A stretch of DNA of 64,000 nt from assembly GCA_963665395.2 (NCBI GenBank), contig OY762251.1, positions 2,108,001 through 2,172,000 of the forward strand. Direction: 5' to 3'. Under the pieces are notes generated by a model. The model was not told the origin of the DNA and made no database searches. It saw nothing but the letters and a program-made list of their open reading frames with translations. Each line of letters begins with the position of its first letter. The first letter of the stretch is position 1. The stretch comes from Bin87 sp963665395 (lineage in GTDB: Bacteria; Chloroflexota; Dehalococcoidia; Lucifugimonadales; UBA3495). The translations under genes were made by a program, and so were the position numbers. Below are positions 52,480-61,463 of the stretch, piece by piece.

Positions 52480-52866
52480 TTAGTCGGCCACGGGTTCGCG
52501 CTCGCCGGGAGGTAGCGTGACGGTTCCCGTGTTCCGGTCGTGGCGATGACGCAGCAGCAGGTCAACACGCTCATTCAGGGTGGCGACTTGCTGGCGCAGG
52601 CTGGCTACCTGATCCCGCAGAGTGGCTACTTGCTCCCGTAGGGCGGCCATTTGCTCCCGCACGATGACTACTTGCTCCCGTAGGGCGGCCATTTGCTCCC
52701 GCAGGTCGGCAACCGCGTTTTCCAAGCCCATCAGCCGGCCCTCCATTCTACCCACCACCATTAGCAAGCGGAATAGAGCCGCCAGCATGGCCAGCATGAC
52801 CAGGAAGAGAAAGCTGACGCCGGCGTAGATGAAGTAGGGATGCACGGAGACGGCATTTTCAGTCAT
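52480..52866 (-). CDS. Membrane-anchored coiled-coil protein
   Basis: 128-residue protein with one membrane helix (YFIYAGVSFLFLVMLAMLAA) near the N-terminus, then seven near-perfect heptads (LREQMAA, LREQVVI, VREQMAA, LREQVAT, LRDQVAS, LRQQVAT, LNERVDL), a parallel coiled coil of about 50 residues. The tandem heptads are also visible as DNA repeats. GGGAGG eight bases before the ATG at 52866 supports it. Its place between two carboxylase genes might reflect membrane tethering or simple insertion. No family name. Confidence 0.75.
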   Translation of the reverse strand: MTENAVSVHPYFIYAGVSFLFLVMLAMLAALFRLLMVVGRMEGRLMGLENAVADLREQMAALREQVVIVREQMAALREQVATLRDQVASLRQQVATLNERVDLLLRHRHDRNTGTVTLPPGEREPVAD

Positions 52867-52916
52867 AACAGAACCTCCCGGTGACAGCCCGATTGTACGC
52901 CGTACCGCCCGGGCCG

Positions 52917-54524
52917 TCAAAATCGGAATACGCCCCGCTTCTGCTCCGGGAAGGCAGCGTTGATGGAAGCTGCGATCCCCAGACCCACTACAGTCCGCGT
53001 GTCCACCGGATCGATGATGCCGTCGTCCCACAGGCGGGCCGTGCTGTAGTAGGGGTCGCCCTCCTGATCGTACTTTTCCAGGATAGGGCGTTGCAAGTCG
53101 TCTCGCTCCTCCTGCTCCATGGTCCGGCCCTGTCGCTCCAGTTGTTGCAGTCGTATGGTGAGCAGGACCTCCGCCGCCTGCTGACCGCCCATCACCGAAA
53201 TGCGGGCGTTGGGCCACGTCCACAGGAAACGAGGCTGGTAGGCCCGCCCGCACATGCCGTAGTTGCCCGCCCCGAAGGAACTGCCAATGATCACCGTGAA
53301 CTTGGGCACGGCGGCGTTGGACACTGCCATGACCATCTTGGCGCCGTCCTTGGCGATTCCTCCGGCTTCATACTGGGTGCCCACCATGAAACCGGTAATG
53401 TTTTGCAGGAACAGCAGGGGGATACCCCGCTGGCTGCACAACTCGATGAAGTGAGCGCCCTTCAGCGCGCTTTCTGAGAAAAGAACCCCGTTGTTGGCCA
53501 CCACTCCCACCGGATACCCGAAAATACGGGCGAAGCCACAAACCAGGGTTTCCCCGTACTCAGACTTGAACTCGTGAAAACGGCTTCCATCAACCACGCG
53601 GGCGATCACCTCGCGCACATTGTACTGCCGTCGGTTGTCCGGAGACACGATGCCATATAGCTCGGCCGGATCGTAGGCCGGCGGTTCGGGGCTGGTGACC
53701 TCAAACGGCGGGTCGCGCCTTTGGACAAAATTCTCCACGATGTCCCGCGTGATGGCCAGCGCATCGGCGTCGTCGGCTGCCTGGTGGTCAGCCACGCCGG
53801 ATATCCTGGTATGCACGTCCGCGCCCCCCAGGGTTTCCGGATCCACTTCTTCTCCGGTAGCCGCCCGCACCAGCGGCGGGCCGCCCAGAAAGATGGTGCC
53901 TTGCTGCCGCACCATCACTACCTCGTCGCTCATGGCCGGGATGTAAGCGCCCCCGGCCGTGCACGACCCCATGACCACCGCCACTTGGGGAATGCCAAGC
54001 GCCGACATTTGGGCCTGGTTGTAAAAGATTCGCCCGAAGTGGTCCCGATCCGGGAACACCTCCGCTTGCAGCGGCAAAAAGGCTCCGCCCGAGTCCACGA
54101 GGTAAATACACGGCAGGTGATTTTCCAGCGCGATTTCCTGGGCGCGCAGGTGCTTTTTGACCGTGATCGGGTAGTAGGCGCCGCCCTTAACCGTCGCGTC
54201 GTTGGCGACCACCACAACCTCTTTCCTATGGACCAATCCGACGCCGGTCACGATCCCGGCAGACGCTTCTTCCCCGTCATACATATCCCATGCCGCCAGG
54301 GGGCTGAGCTCAAGGAACGGGGTGCCGGCGTCCACCAGCCCGTCAATCCGCTCCCGGGCCAGCAGCTTGCCGCGACTGCGGTGCAACTCCACGGCCCGCT
54401 GCCCGCCTCCGGCGCGAGCTTGCTCCAGACGCTCTTTCAGGTCCTTCACGAGAGCTTCCATGCGCGCCCGGTTGTCCTGAAAATCCGGGGCGGCGGTACG
54501 CAGGTTGGAGCCGATTACTTCCAT
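52917..54524 (-). CDS. mccB: Methylcrotonyl-CoA-type carboxylase, carboxyltransferase beta subunit
   Basis: 535-residue carboxyltransferase that moves the carboxyl group from biotin to an acyl-CoA. GGAYYPITVKKHLRAQEIAL, LPCIYLVDSGGAFLPLQAE, FGRIFYNQAQMSALGIPQVA and MGSCTAGGAYIPAMSDE are near-diagnostic for methylcrotonyl-CoA carboxylase, suggesting leucine/isovalerate catabolism. The C-terminal domain has GSSFGAGNYGMCGRAYQPRF and ends in KRGVFRF. It is first in the operon. Geranyl-CoA carboxylase is a possible alternative. Confidence 0.93.
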   Translation of the reverse strand: MEVIGSNLRTAAPDFQDNRARMEALVKDLKERLEQARAGGGQRAVELHRSRGKLLARERIDGLVDAGTPFLELSPLAAWDMYDGEEASAGIVTGVGLVHRKEVVVVANDATVKGGAYYPITVKKHLRAQEIALENHLPCIYLVDSGGAFLPLQAEVFPDRDHFGRIFYNQAQMSALGIPQVAVVMGSCTAGGAYIPAMSDEVVMVRQQGTIFLGGPPLVRAATGEEVDPETLGGADVHTRISGVADHQAADDADALAITRDIVENFVQRRDPPFEVTSPEPPAYDPAELYGIVSPDNRRQYNVREVIARVVDGSRFHEFKSEYGETLVCGFARIFGYPVGVVANNGVLFSESALKGAHFIELCSQRGIPLLFLQNITGFMVGTQYEAGGIAKDGAKMVMAVSNAAVPKFTVIIGSSFGAGNYGMCGRAYQPRFLWTWPNARISVMGGQQAAEVLLTIRLQQLERQGRTMEQEERDDLQRPILEKYDQEGDPYYSTARLWDDGIIDPVDTRTVVGLGIAASINAAFPEQKRGVFRF

Positions 54525-54630
54525 GTCATTCCTGGACCACGTTCGTCGGGTAAGTGGATGATAACACGGCCCAAGTGCAAGGAACGCTTCGCCCGCGTCC
54601 GGCGGCAGCCCTTTTCACGCTTGGAGTGAT

Positions 54631-55745
54631 GTAACTGTTCAGAATTGAGGGGAAATGAGCAGTTGTCGGCAAACAGAGCGAGGGTTGAGTCCTTGCGCCC
54701 GCCAAGCGCCGAAGGCTGACGCCAGGGTCATCTTGGTCTCAGTTCCCCGCGGTGAGCGGGTTCCGCCGCTGACCTTGCGGCTGACCACCAGATGACGCCG
54801 GCTGCGCTCGGCGGCGTTGTTGTCCGGTGGGGTTTCCGGTTCGGCCACGAAGACGAAGAGCTCCTTGATGTGCTTCTCCACGCGGCGGCACAGCTTGGCC
54901 TGGACTGCTGACGGGTCGTCCCGGTACGGCTGGCAGAGGGCCAGCAGACGTTGTTCCAGGGCCAGTTGGGCCCGGCGGCGCGGCCGTTCCGACGGGAGGG
55001 TGAAGGCTTTGGCTTTTTCGTACACATCGTGGACGGCGTCCGCCCACCGACCCAGGGGGGCATCGTCGGGGTAAAGCGCCCGCAAGTCGTGGATGTCCCG
55101 CAGCAAGTGGGCCCAGCAGCGTTGCCTGGGGCCGTCGTAGTGATGATGGTAGGCGGCGTAGAAGTCGCTGACCAGCGCCCCGGCGAAAGCGCCCCGGCGA
55201 ACTCTTCGCCCCGGGCTTCAGCCACCACCGCCTTGCTACGACCACGACGCAGAAAGTAGCGCTCGGCAGGGGTGCTGAAAGTCCACACGTAGCCGTTGTG
55301 TCCATCCTCCCGCCCGCCCGTCTCATCGGCATGGACCACCGGAGCGCCCCGGAGCCGCGCCACGATGTCCGACATCGCTCCCTGGGCCTTCTGGGCTACC
55401 CTTTGGGTAGCGGCCACAATGGCTCCCAGGCTGAGCCGCAGTCCAGGCGCGGCCTCCAGGTGCCACTGGATGATGCGGAAGGGCAGCCGGGCTTCCTCCG
55501 GCAACGCCACCATCAGGCTGATCAAGTTGATCCCCAACCGCTGCTTCCCCATCACTATACTATCCCGTCCAGTTGCGGCGACGGCGCGCAACGCCGTCGG
55601 CAGCGCGGGCCGACGCGGATACACGATTTTTGACCAATCACGGCGTGTTCGGTAACTTCCACCGGAACCGGCGGCAGGTCAATCACTCCATGCCAGCATT
55701 TGCCACCCCTTTCGCTCAATTCACCACCCAAGTCTGAACAGTTAC
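54631..55745. mobile_element. Degenerate IS66-type insertion sequence
   Basis: The left end GTAACTGTTCAGA (54631-54643) is matched by its complement TCTGAACAGTTAC at 55733-55745, giving terminal inverted repeats of 13 bp. The length, 1115 bp, is shorter than a full IS66 (no tnpA or tnpB), so it is a shortened single-gene variant. No target duplication is found at the ends. The insertion removed the 5' part of the gene whose tail remains at 55748-55846. Confidence 0.85.
54639..55735 (-). pseudogene. IS66-family transposase, frameshifted
   Basis: Three frames together make an IS66 transposase. An N-terminal zinc-type segment (GGKCWHGVIDLPPVPVEVTE) is followed by LISLMVALPEEARLPFRIIQ and the DDE residues in VHADETGGR, VSDFYAAYHHHY and PPDNNAAERSRR. 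A one-base shift near 55595 and a 14-bp direct duplication near 55176-55205 (AGCGCCCCGGCGAA twice) break the frame. Removing the duplication restores EEFAGALVSDFYAAY. The gene is inactive unless the breaks are sequencing errors. Confidence 0.85.
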
Positions 55746-55747
55746 TG

Positions 55748-55846
55748 GGGTTCCACAATTTGGCGTTAGATTCCTACATCGCCAAGGACGAATACCCCGA
55801 GTGGCTGTGGATGTCCAACCACCCCAGGCCCTGGGAACTGGAATAA
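55748..55846 (+). pseudogene. 3' remnant of gene cut by IS66 element
   Basis: An open frame starting at the element's edge ends in a protein-like tail (LALDSYIAKDEYPEWLWMSN then HPRPWELE) and a TAA at 55844. It sits two bases before the presumed start of the HEPN gene, so the original gene was probably the partner of that toxin-like protein. Its product cannot be identified from 32 residues. Confidence 0.55.
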
Positions 55847-55848
55847 TC

Positions 55849-56334
55849 TTGGACTGGCAGCATCTTATCGACGCGGCGAGGGTTCTGGCCGGAGTGTCCA
55901 GCGGCGCAACTGCGCCCGGTCGGCCACGACAGGCCATGCTCAAACGGGCGGTAAGCACGGCGTACTACGCCATGTTCGATGCCCTCTGCGCCAGCAACGC
56001 CAACGCTCTGGTTGGAACATCAACGTCTGGGGCAGATGCCGAACTCTGGGTACAAACCCACCGCGCCCAGGACCATGGGCAAGCCAAAAATCGCTTGCTT
56101 GCGTACCGGCGGCAAAGTCCAGTGTCGGAAATCCGCGATTTCGCCAACGTATTAGGCGACTTTCAAACGTACCGTCTTGACGCCGACTACAACCCTCGCA
56201 GCGTGCTCACCCGCTCACAGGTCGTCAGATTGATCGACCGCGCCGAAGCGGTAACCCAGGCTTTCCGCAGTCTCCCGGCGCGCCCCCGCCGTATGCTGGC
56301 CATCTACTTGCTCGTAGCCCGAACCCGCAACTAA
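55849..56334 (+). CDS. HEPN-like helical protein, partner lost
   Basis: 161-residue helical protein with LKRAVSTAYYAMFDALCASN and LGDFQTYRLDADYNPRSVLT, features of small HEPN-type proteins in toxin/antitoxin-like pairs. A classical R-x4-6-H motif is not visible. The start is taken as the TTG at 55849, two bases after the stop of the truncated upstream gene; a GTG at 55801 is also in frame. Loss of the upstream partner suggests that this is now an orphan. Confidence 0.6.
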   Translation: MDWQHLIDAARVLAGVSSGATAPGRPRQAMLKRAVSTAYYAMFDALCASNANALVGTSTSGADAELWVQTHRAQDHGQAKNRLLAYRRQSPVSEIRDFANVLGDFQTYRLDADYNPRSVLTRSQVVRLIDRAEAVTQAFRSLPARPRRMLAIYLLVARTRN

Positions 56335-56435
56335 CCCTTGCCAATGGCAGCGCCGGCGGGGAGTCCATCGCCCTTCCGCCATGTATAATCAGCCCATCTC
56401 AACCCTAATCACCGTCACCGCCCGGAGGTGCCAAT

Positions 56436-56636
56436 ATGCCTGACCCGGCCGATATGTCCCTCGACGAATTCCAGCAACTGGCTGACCGCGCCGGTCTCGG
56501 CATGAGCCGGCAGGAAGTGGAAGAACTCAAACCCATCTACGACCTCTACGCTGCCTACGCCCGAGATCTCCACGAAATCGACTTCGGCGCCACCGAAATG
56601 ATCGTGGAATACCACCCCGACTGGCCCGAGGATTAG
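56436..56636 (+). CDS. Small amidase-associated (AtzG-like) protein
   Basis: 66-residue protein (FQQLADRAGLGMSRQEVEEL, then LKPIYDLYAAYARDLHEIDF) resembling the small helical subunits, AtzG- or GatC-like, that accompany amidase-signature enzymes. GGAGG before the ATG supports it. It lies 134 bases before the amidase. A TATAAT at 56384-56389 may be the promoter -10 box. Confidence 0.65.
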   Translation: MPDPADMSLDEFQQLADRAGLGMSRQEVEELKPIYDLYAAYARDLHEIDFGATEMIVEYHPDWPED

Positions 56637-56686
56637 GCCGCCCACCATTCCCAACCGTTACCCGTCATCCCCACCACCATCCCGTC

Positions 56687-56706
56687 ATTCCCGCGAAAGC
56701 GGGAAT
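56687..56706. repeat. GNRA-loop hairpin repeat
   Basis: ATTCCCGC-GAAA-GCGGGAAT is a perfect 8-bp stem with a GNRA loop, part of the widely dispersed bacterial repeat GTCATTCCCGCGAAAGCGGG. It lies between the small protein gene and the amidase and has no T run. Confidence 0.75.
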
Positions 56707-56770
56707 CCAGTGCCCCGCTTGTCGTGTGGAACGCCGGATGGTGGAAATATGCCAAGGAGTTATCCCCCCC

Positions 56771-58177
56771 ATGGCTACCACCGACACCCAATTGCATTAT
56801 CTGACCATCCACCAGGCCGGCGAGCTGATGCGAAAGGGCGAGCTCTCGCCCGTGGAACTCACCCGCGCCTGCCTCGACCGCATCGCCGACACCGACGACC
56901 GTCTCCATTCCTTCATCCTGCTGCTGGCCGACGATGCCCTGGAGCAGGCCCGCGTCGCCGAGGCGGAAATCCTCCGCGGCGATTATCGCGGCCATATGCA
57001 CGGCATCCCCTTCGCCCTGAAAGACCTCTACGACACCGCCGGCGTCCGCACCACCTCCGGCTCCCGCGTGGACATCGACCGGGTCCCCGCCGCGGACGCC
57101 ACCACCACGGCCCGCCTCAAGGCCGCCGGCGGCATCCTCCTGGGCAAACTGGCCATGCACGAGTTCGCCCTGGGTGGCCCCGACTGGACCACCCCCTTTG
57201 AGCCGGCCTGCAACCCCTGGAACCTGGCCCACATCACCGGCGGCTCCAGCAGCGGCTCCGGGTCGTCTGTCGCCGCCGGCCAAGCCCTGGGCGCCCTGGG
57301 TTCCTGCACCGGCGGCTCCATCCGCGGCCCGGCCTCCCTCTGCGGCATCGTGGGACTCAAACCCACTTACGGCCGCGTCAGCCGCGCCGGCGTGGTGACC
57401 CTCAGCTGGTCGCAAGACCACGCCGGCCCCATGACCTGGACGGTGGAGGACACCGCCTATATGCTCCAGGCCATCGCCGGCCATGACCCCAAGGATCCCA
57501 CCTCCAGCCGCGCGCCCGTGCCCGACTACTCCCTGTCCCTCCGCGAGGGCATCCGCGGCGTCAAGCTGGGCCTGCCCCGACATTACTTCTTCGACCCTGA
57601 CCCCAGCGTCAACCCCGAGGTCGTCGCCACCGTGGAGAAGGCCATCGGCGAACTGGAGAGCCTGGGCGCCATCGTCGAGGAAGTCTCCCTGCCCAGCCTC
57701 GACCACGTCCGCGCCGCCAACTCGGTCATCATGGTCAGCGAGGCGTACGCCTACCACGAACCCAACCTGAAGACCCGCCCCCAGGACTTCGGCGAAATCA
57801 CTCGGGGCCGCTTCCGCATCGGCGCGCTGATGTCCGCTGCCGACTACCTCCAGGCCCAGCGCGTGCGCACCCTCGCCCGCCGCGAGTTCGCCGAGGTCAT
57901 GCAGACCGTGGACTTCCTGGTCACGCCCACCATGACCCAGCCCGCCGCCGCTTTCGAGGACTACGATCCTACCAGCACCGTGCGGGGCCGCAGCTTCACC
58001 GCGCCCTTCAACGTAACCGGCCTGCCCGCCATCTCCGTCCCCTGCGGCTTCACCGCAACCGGCCTGCCCATCGGTATGCAGATTGCCGGCAAGCCCTTCG
58101 ACGAACCGGGCGTCATCCAGGCCGCCTACACCTACCAGCAGCACGCTGGCTGGTACCAGACCCGCCCGCCAATGTAG
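56771..58177 (+). CDS. Amidase (amidase-signature family)
   Basis: 468-residue amidase-signature enzyme with the Ser-cisSer-Lys triad at K84 (PFALKDLYD), S159 (TGGSSSGSG) and S183 (CTGGSIRGP), spaced as in GatA. Blocks such as LCGIVGLKPTYGRVSRAGVV are typical. It hydrolyses a small amide. The preceding 66-residue AtzG-like protein may be its partner. It is not GatA, because the GatA-type fingerprint around residues 70-90 and the C-terminal region differ. The ATG at 56771 follows AAGGAG at 56754-56759, a wide spacing. Confidence 0.9.
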   Translation: MATTDTQLHYLTIHQAGELMRKGELSPVELTRACLDRIADTDDRLHSFILLLADDALEQARVAEAEILRGDYRGHMHGIPFALKDLYDTAGVRTTSGSRVDIDRVPAADATTTARLKAAGGILLGKLAMHEFALGGPDWTTPFEPACNPWNLAHITGGSSSGSGSSVAAGQALGALGSCTGGSIRGPASLCGIVGLKPTYGRVSRAGVVTLSWSQDHAGPMTWTVEDTAYMLQAIAGHDPKDPTSSRAPVPDYSLSLREGIRGVKLGLPRHYFFDPDPSVNPEVVATVEKAIGELESLGAIVEEVSLPSLDHVRAANSVIMVSEAYAYHEPNLKTRPQDFGEITRGRFRIGALMSAADYLQAQRVRTLARREFAEVMQTVDFLVTPTMTQPAAAFEDYDPTSTVRGRSFTAPFNVTGLPAISVPCGFTATGLPIGMQIAGKPFDEPGVIQAAYTYQQHAGWYQTRPPM

Positions 58178-58200
58178 TGCGCTCAGAGCTGCCCACATTC

Positions 58201-58348
58201 GTACCCGGCTTGTCATTGCGAGCGCAGCGTGGCAATCTCGTTGCGTTATGGGACGACTACGCCGAAACGGCTTGGTTACGCCGACGAGATTGCCATGAAT
58301 GCTTGACGGCATTCTCGCAATGACAAGGGTAAAGCGAGTACGCATGAG
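58201..58348. repeat. Degenerate relative of the 146-bp element
   Basis: GTACCCGGCTTGTCATTGCG at the left and a matching complement (ATTCTCGCAATGACAAGGGT with AAAGCGAGTACGCATGAG) at the right show an inverted-repeat element of the same family, but the termini have drifted. It separates the amidase from a small membrane gene. Confidence 0.7.
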
Positions 58349-58357
58349 CGTCGCCAC

Positions 58358-58588
58358 ATGAAGCGAGCGTTAGCCCTCCGCCGCTGGTGGATTGCCGGAG
58401 CGACCGCCGCCCTGGTGGCGCTCCGCATCGCCATCGCCGCCGCGTTCCGCCTGCTTGGCCACGAGCCGGGTGGCATGGCGGCAGCATTGACGGTCGTTGA
58501 CGTCCTGTGCCTGGCGCTGGCGGTAACGGCCATCATCGCCTTCGTGCAGTACGGCCGGCTCTACCGGACCCGGGTTCCCACCGAGTGA
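58358..58588 (+). CDS. Small two-segment membrane protein
   Basis: 76-residue protein with two hydrophobic helices (IAGATAALVALRIAIAAAFR and VVDVLCLALAVTAIIAFVQY). It has no recognised family and starts at an ATG shortly after the degenerate repeat. It overlaps the 3' end of the opposite-strand reductase by 28 bases. Possibly genuine but weakly supported. Confidence 0.4.
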   Translation: MKRALALRRWWIAGATAALVALRIAIAAAFRLLGHEPGGMAAALTVVDVLCLALAVTAIIAFVQYGRLYRTRVPTE

Positions 58589-59564
58589 ACCCGGCCCCAC
58601 ACCTCCGGCAACCGCGCCATCGCCGCTGCGGGAAGCGGCCCCCTGGCGGCGTAGGCAACCGACTGTTCCAGCTGTTCCATGCTGGAATAACCCACCAGCG
58701 CGCTGCTCACGCCGGGGTTGCCCAGGGCGAACCGCAGCGCAGCCTCCACCAGGCTGTCAGCGTACCCCTCCTGCACCAGAAACCGGAACTCCTCGCCCCG
58801 TGAGCGGTCCTGGTCGTAGTCCCGCCCCGAACCGATGGGCGCCACGGTCGGAACGGCCACGGGATGCCGCGTTGCTTCCCCACTCAACGCCCCCGCCGCC
58901 AGGACGCGAATCACCAGCGTCCCCATGCCGTTGGCGGCGGCCCGCTCGATCTGGTTCCCGTAATCAGGCATATCGAAGCCGGCCGGCACAATCGTCCAGC
59001 GCTGGGGTTGACCAGGTTGTACACCGACTGGATGGTGTTCAACATTCCCGAGTCGATGACCCGGTGCAGCGCGGCCGTCTCTCCCACCGCGGTCATTCCC
59101 CAGAACCCGACCTTGCCCTGATCCCGCAACTCCCGCAGCGCGTCCACCACCTCGCCCAGCGTCTCCTCCGGAGAGACTGACCCGCCATCTGCCGCCGAAG
59201 CCACGTGGTTGTGCATCTGGATCAGGTCAACCCGCTCCCGCTGCATCCGGGCCAGGCTCTCCTCCACCGACGCTATGACGTTGCCCCTGATGCGCCCCGG
59301 TTCGTGGGTGGTGACCCGGAACTTGGTGCCGACGTACACTTCTGCTGATAGCTCCTTCAACACCCGCCCCAGGTTGGTCTCCGAAACGCCGTCGCCGTAG
59401 GACGAGGCGGTATCAAAGTAGTTGATCCCCAGCTCCATGGCCCGGGCCACCGCCTTAACTTGATCGCCGTGCTCGCCCCGGATCATCAAACCACCCACGT
59501 TGCCGCACCCAAACCCAATCTCCGACACGCTAATCCCCGTGCTGCCCAGGGGTCGATAGTCCAT
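58561..59564 (-). pseudogene. Aldo/keto reductase, one-base frameshift
   Basis: The first frame begins MDYRPLGSTGISVSEIGFGC with the AKR catalytic Asp/Tyr region (GINYFDTASSYGDGVSETNL) and a Lys region (VYVGTKFRVTTHE). After SVYNLVNPSAGR the sequence continues in another frame as VPAGFDMPDYGNQIERAAAN to a normal C-terminus. The total length is 1004 bases, one short of an in-frame gene, so a single deletion near 58990 is the simplest explanation. It could be a sequencing error. Confidence 0.82.
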
Positions 59565-59667
59565 CACCTTTCTCCATCCAATCCCGTGTGTCCTCTGCTG
59601 ATATGCCCCAATCCAGTTAGGGCCAATCGCCCGGCTACCCCCGTCAGGGCTATCGCATATGGACGGT

Positions 59668-60408
59668 TTAACCACCGTCATTACGAAGCCGCTCTTCCAG
59701 CTCCCGGACCCGGGCTTCGGCGGCGATGCGGGCCTGCCGCTCGGCTTCAATCTGGTCTTCGGCGGCAGCAGCCCGGGCCTCCGCCGCAACTCGTTTGTCA
59801 ATCGTCAACCCGGTTGCCGGATCCAGCGCGTCAAACTCCTCCCTGCCGTCCCAGGCGAACACCACTCCCAGCAACTCGCTGCGCCCGCGCTCTTGACCAT
59901 CTTCCCCATACTCCGGCGGATACTCCTCGTACTGCCCGTTCACCAGCCGCTCCCCGGTTATCGCCCGCCCGTACAACTCCCCGCCCGTGGGGTCAAGCCG
60001 CCAGTATTCCTGCACCCCTATCCTCTGATACAACTCCCGCTTCCACCCCAGGTCGTTCGCCGCCGTGCTCGGCGACGCCACTTCCAGCACGAAGTCCGGC
60101 GGCTTGCCCACCTCCCAGATCCAATAATTGGGCAGTCCCTCCCGGATCCCGGCCACGTTCACGTCAAAGGCGATGAACAGGTCCGGCCCCACCCGCCGGT
60201 TGCCGTCAGTGCTGTCATAGGAAACGAACACGTCGCCCGAAATGAACACGTCGGGGCGGTCTTCGTAGCGCTCGTTGAGCAGGTGGGCAATGCGGTAAAT
60301 CGGACGATCCTGGAGCATACCGTCCTCCTCCCGTTCCTTCTCCTCGTAGAAAATATCGGGGAGGGTTCGGACCTGCCAGGCGTTGGTTATAATGCGGGTG
60401 GCGGCCAT
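59668..60408 (-). CDS. Uma2 family (DUF820) endonuclease-like protein with coiled tail
   Basis: 246-residue Uma2 protein: VGPDLFIAFDV gives the first catalytic Asp and PPDFVLEVASPSTAANDLG the E-V-x-S motif, followed by a Lys/Arg helix and EYWRLDP. The C-terminal 40 residues (EARAAAAEDQIEAERQARIA) form a charged coiled coil, common in this family. The ATG at 60408 is used; a TTG at 60423 is possible. Confidence 0.88.
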   Translation of the reverse strand: MAATRIITNAWQVRTLPDIFYEEKEREEDGMLQDRPIYRIAHLLNERYEDRPDVFISGDVFVSYDSTDGNRRVGPDLFIAFDVNVAGIREGLPNYWIWEVGKPPDFVLEVASPSTAANDLGWKRELYQRIGVQEYWRLDPTGGELYGRAITGERLVNGQYEEYPPEYGEDGQERGRSELLGVVFAWDGREEFDALDPATGLTIDKRVAAEARAAAAEDQIEAERQARIAAEARVRELEERLRNDGG

Positions 60409-60510
60409 GGGAAGCGTCTCCAACGACAGTATTCTCCAACAATTTTACCCGATGTTACCGGAGCCGTCCGATGGAAGGAAACACCCAATCCTCTAAATCC
60501 TCTATCCCCA

Positions 60511-60710
60511 AAATCCTGCTTCTGACAAAATCCCTCACGCGTACCCACTTTCCCCAAACTGTCATTGCGAGCGCAGCGCGGCAATCTCGTCGCGGTAACG
60601 AACGTCGCTCGTGGAACGAGATCGCCATCCGCCAGCGGCGGACTTCGCTCCTCGCGATGACAAACTGGGTACGCGTGAGCCATTTTGGTAGCTTGTCAGA
60701 AGCAGGATTT
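60511..60710. repeat. Nested inverted repeats around second MITE copy
   Basis: AAATCCTGCTTCTGACA (60511-60527) is the exact complement of TGTCAGAAGCAGGATTT (60694-60710). Between them sits the 146-bp element at 60534-60679. Further copies of the CTGCTTCTGAC motif lie near 60798 and 61342. The larger inverted repeat may be an older element into which the MITE inserted. Confidence 0.8.
60534..60679. mobile_element. 146-bp MITE-like element, second copy
   Basis: It has the same length and the same termini (CTCACGCGTACCCACTTT and its complement, with small differences) as the element at 11277-11422. No direct target duplication is evident, perhaps because it lies inside another repeat. A terminal fragment, AAAGTGGATACGCGTGAG, recurs at 60821-60838. 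Confidence 0.85.
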
Positions 60711-61276
60711 ACCGGATTTATAGGATGTACCGGATTGGGTGCGACGCTGCCGTCGGATGATCTCAATCCTGATAATCCGTCAAATCCTGGAAATCCTGCT
60801 TCTGACATTCCGCCCCCGGAAAGTGGATACGCGTGAGGACAAAATCCCCCTTGACCATACGCTACTAGAACGTATATCCTAATACCGTCTAGGCAAAACA
60901 GCTGTTTCCATCACGTTCTCAAAAGGCAGGATTTCACTTCGACGGCCAACCCCGTCAGTTTCCAAATCGCAACGGTCGCACTCGGCAAGGCTCTGTTAGA
61001 CCCGACCCACCTCACCATGATTGACCGCTGGACCACCGGGACTGTCCGTGCCCGCGCGCCGGTGCGCCTCTGGCTGCGCCTTTGGCGTACTGAGTACACG
61101 AAAAAGTAGGGAAAAATAGTTGCGTACCCGAACCGGCCGTATGCTGACAACGAAGTGCTGAAAGTCCGCCCCTGGCGGAAAATCCTGCCTCCCAATCCCA
61201 AACAACCAACCAGCCCAAAAGGAGCCAAGCCACCGCAACAACCTCCCAATCAAACGAACCCAATCCTGAATATCCT

Positions 61277-61324
61277 CAAATCCGGCAAATAACGCCACCC
61301 CAAATCCGGCAAATAACGCCACCC
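61277..61324. repeat. Perfect 24-bp tandem repeat, two copies
   Basis: The unit CAAATCCGGCAAATAACGCC plus ACCC occurs at 61277-61300 and again, without change, at 61301-61324. Two copies only, so not a CRISPR. It is part of the repeat-rich 1-kb spacer before the monooxygenase gene. Confidence 0.9.
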
Positions 61325-61340
61325 CGTACTTGATACGGGG
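61322..61340. repeat. CCCCGTA hairpin
   Basis: CCCCGTA-CTTGA-TACGGGG forms a perfect 7-bp stem. It is not followed by T residues. It overlaps the end of the 24-bp tandem repeat and belongs to the same repeat-rich spacer. Confidence 0.65.
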
Positions 61341-61400
61341 CCCGCTTCTGACGAACCTTGCTGCTGGACGCGCGCCAGCCACAAACCCCGCTGCCGGGTG

Positions 61401-61406
61401 TATAAT
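61401..61406 (+). promoter_or_regulatory. -10 box TATAAT upstream of the monooxygenase gene
   Basis: The context GTATAATCAGCCCA is the same as that before the AtzG-like gene (56384-56389), which suggests a shared promoter module. No clear -35 box at standard distance. Confidence 0.4.
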
Positions 61407-61463
61407 CAGCCCACCGTTTCCATTTCTGGCCGACGTATGTCCCAGGTTGACAAGGAGGGTTTC

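Noticed and set aside
61277..61324. Tandem 24-bp repeat as a CRISPR
   Set aside because: Only two adjacent copies, no spacers and no cas genes nearby.
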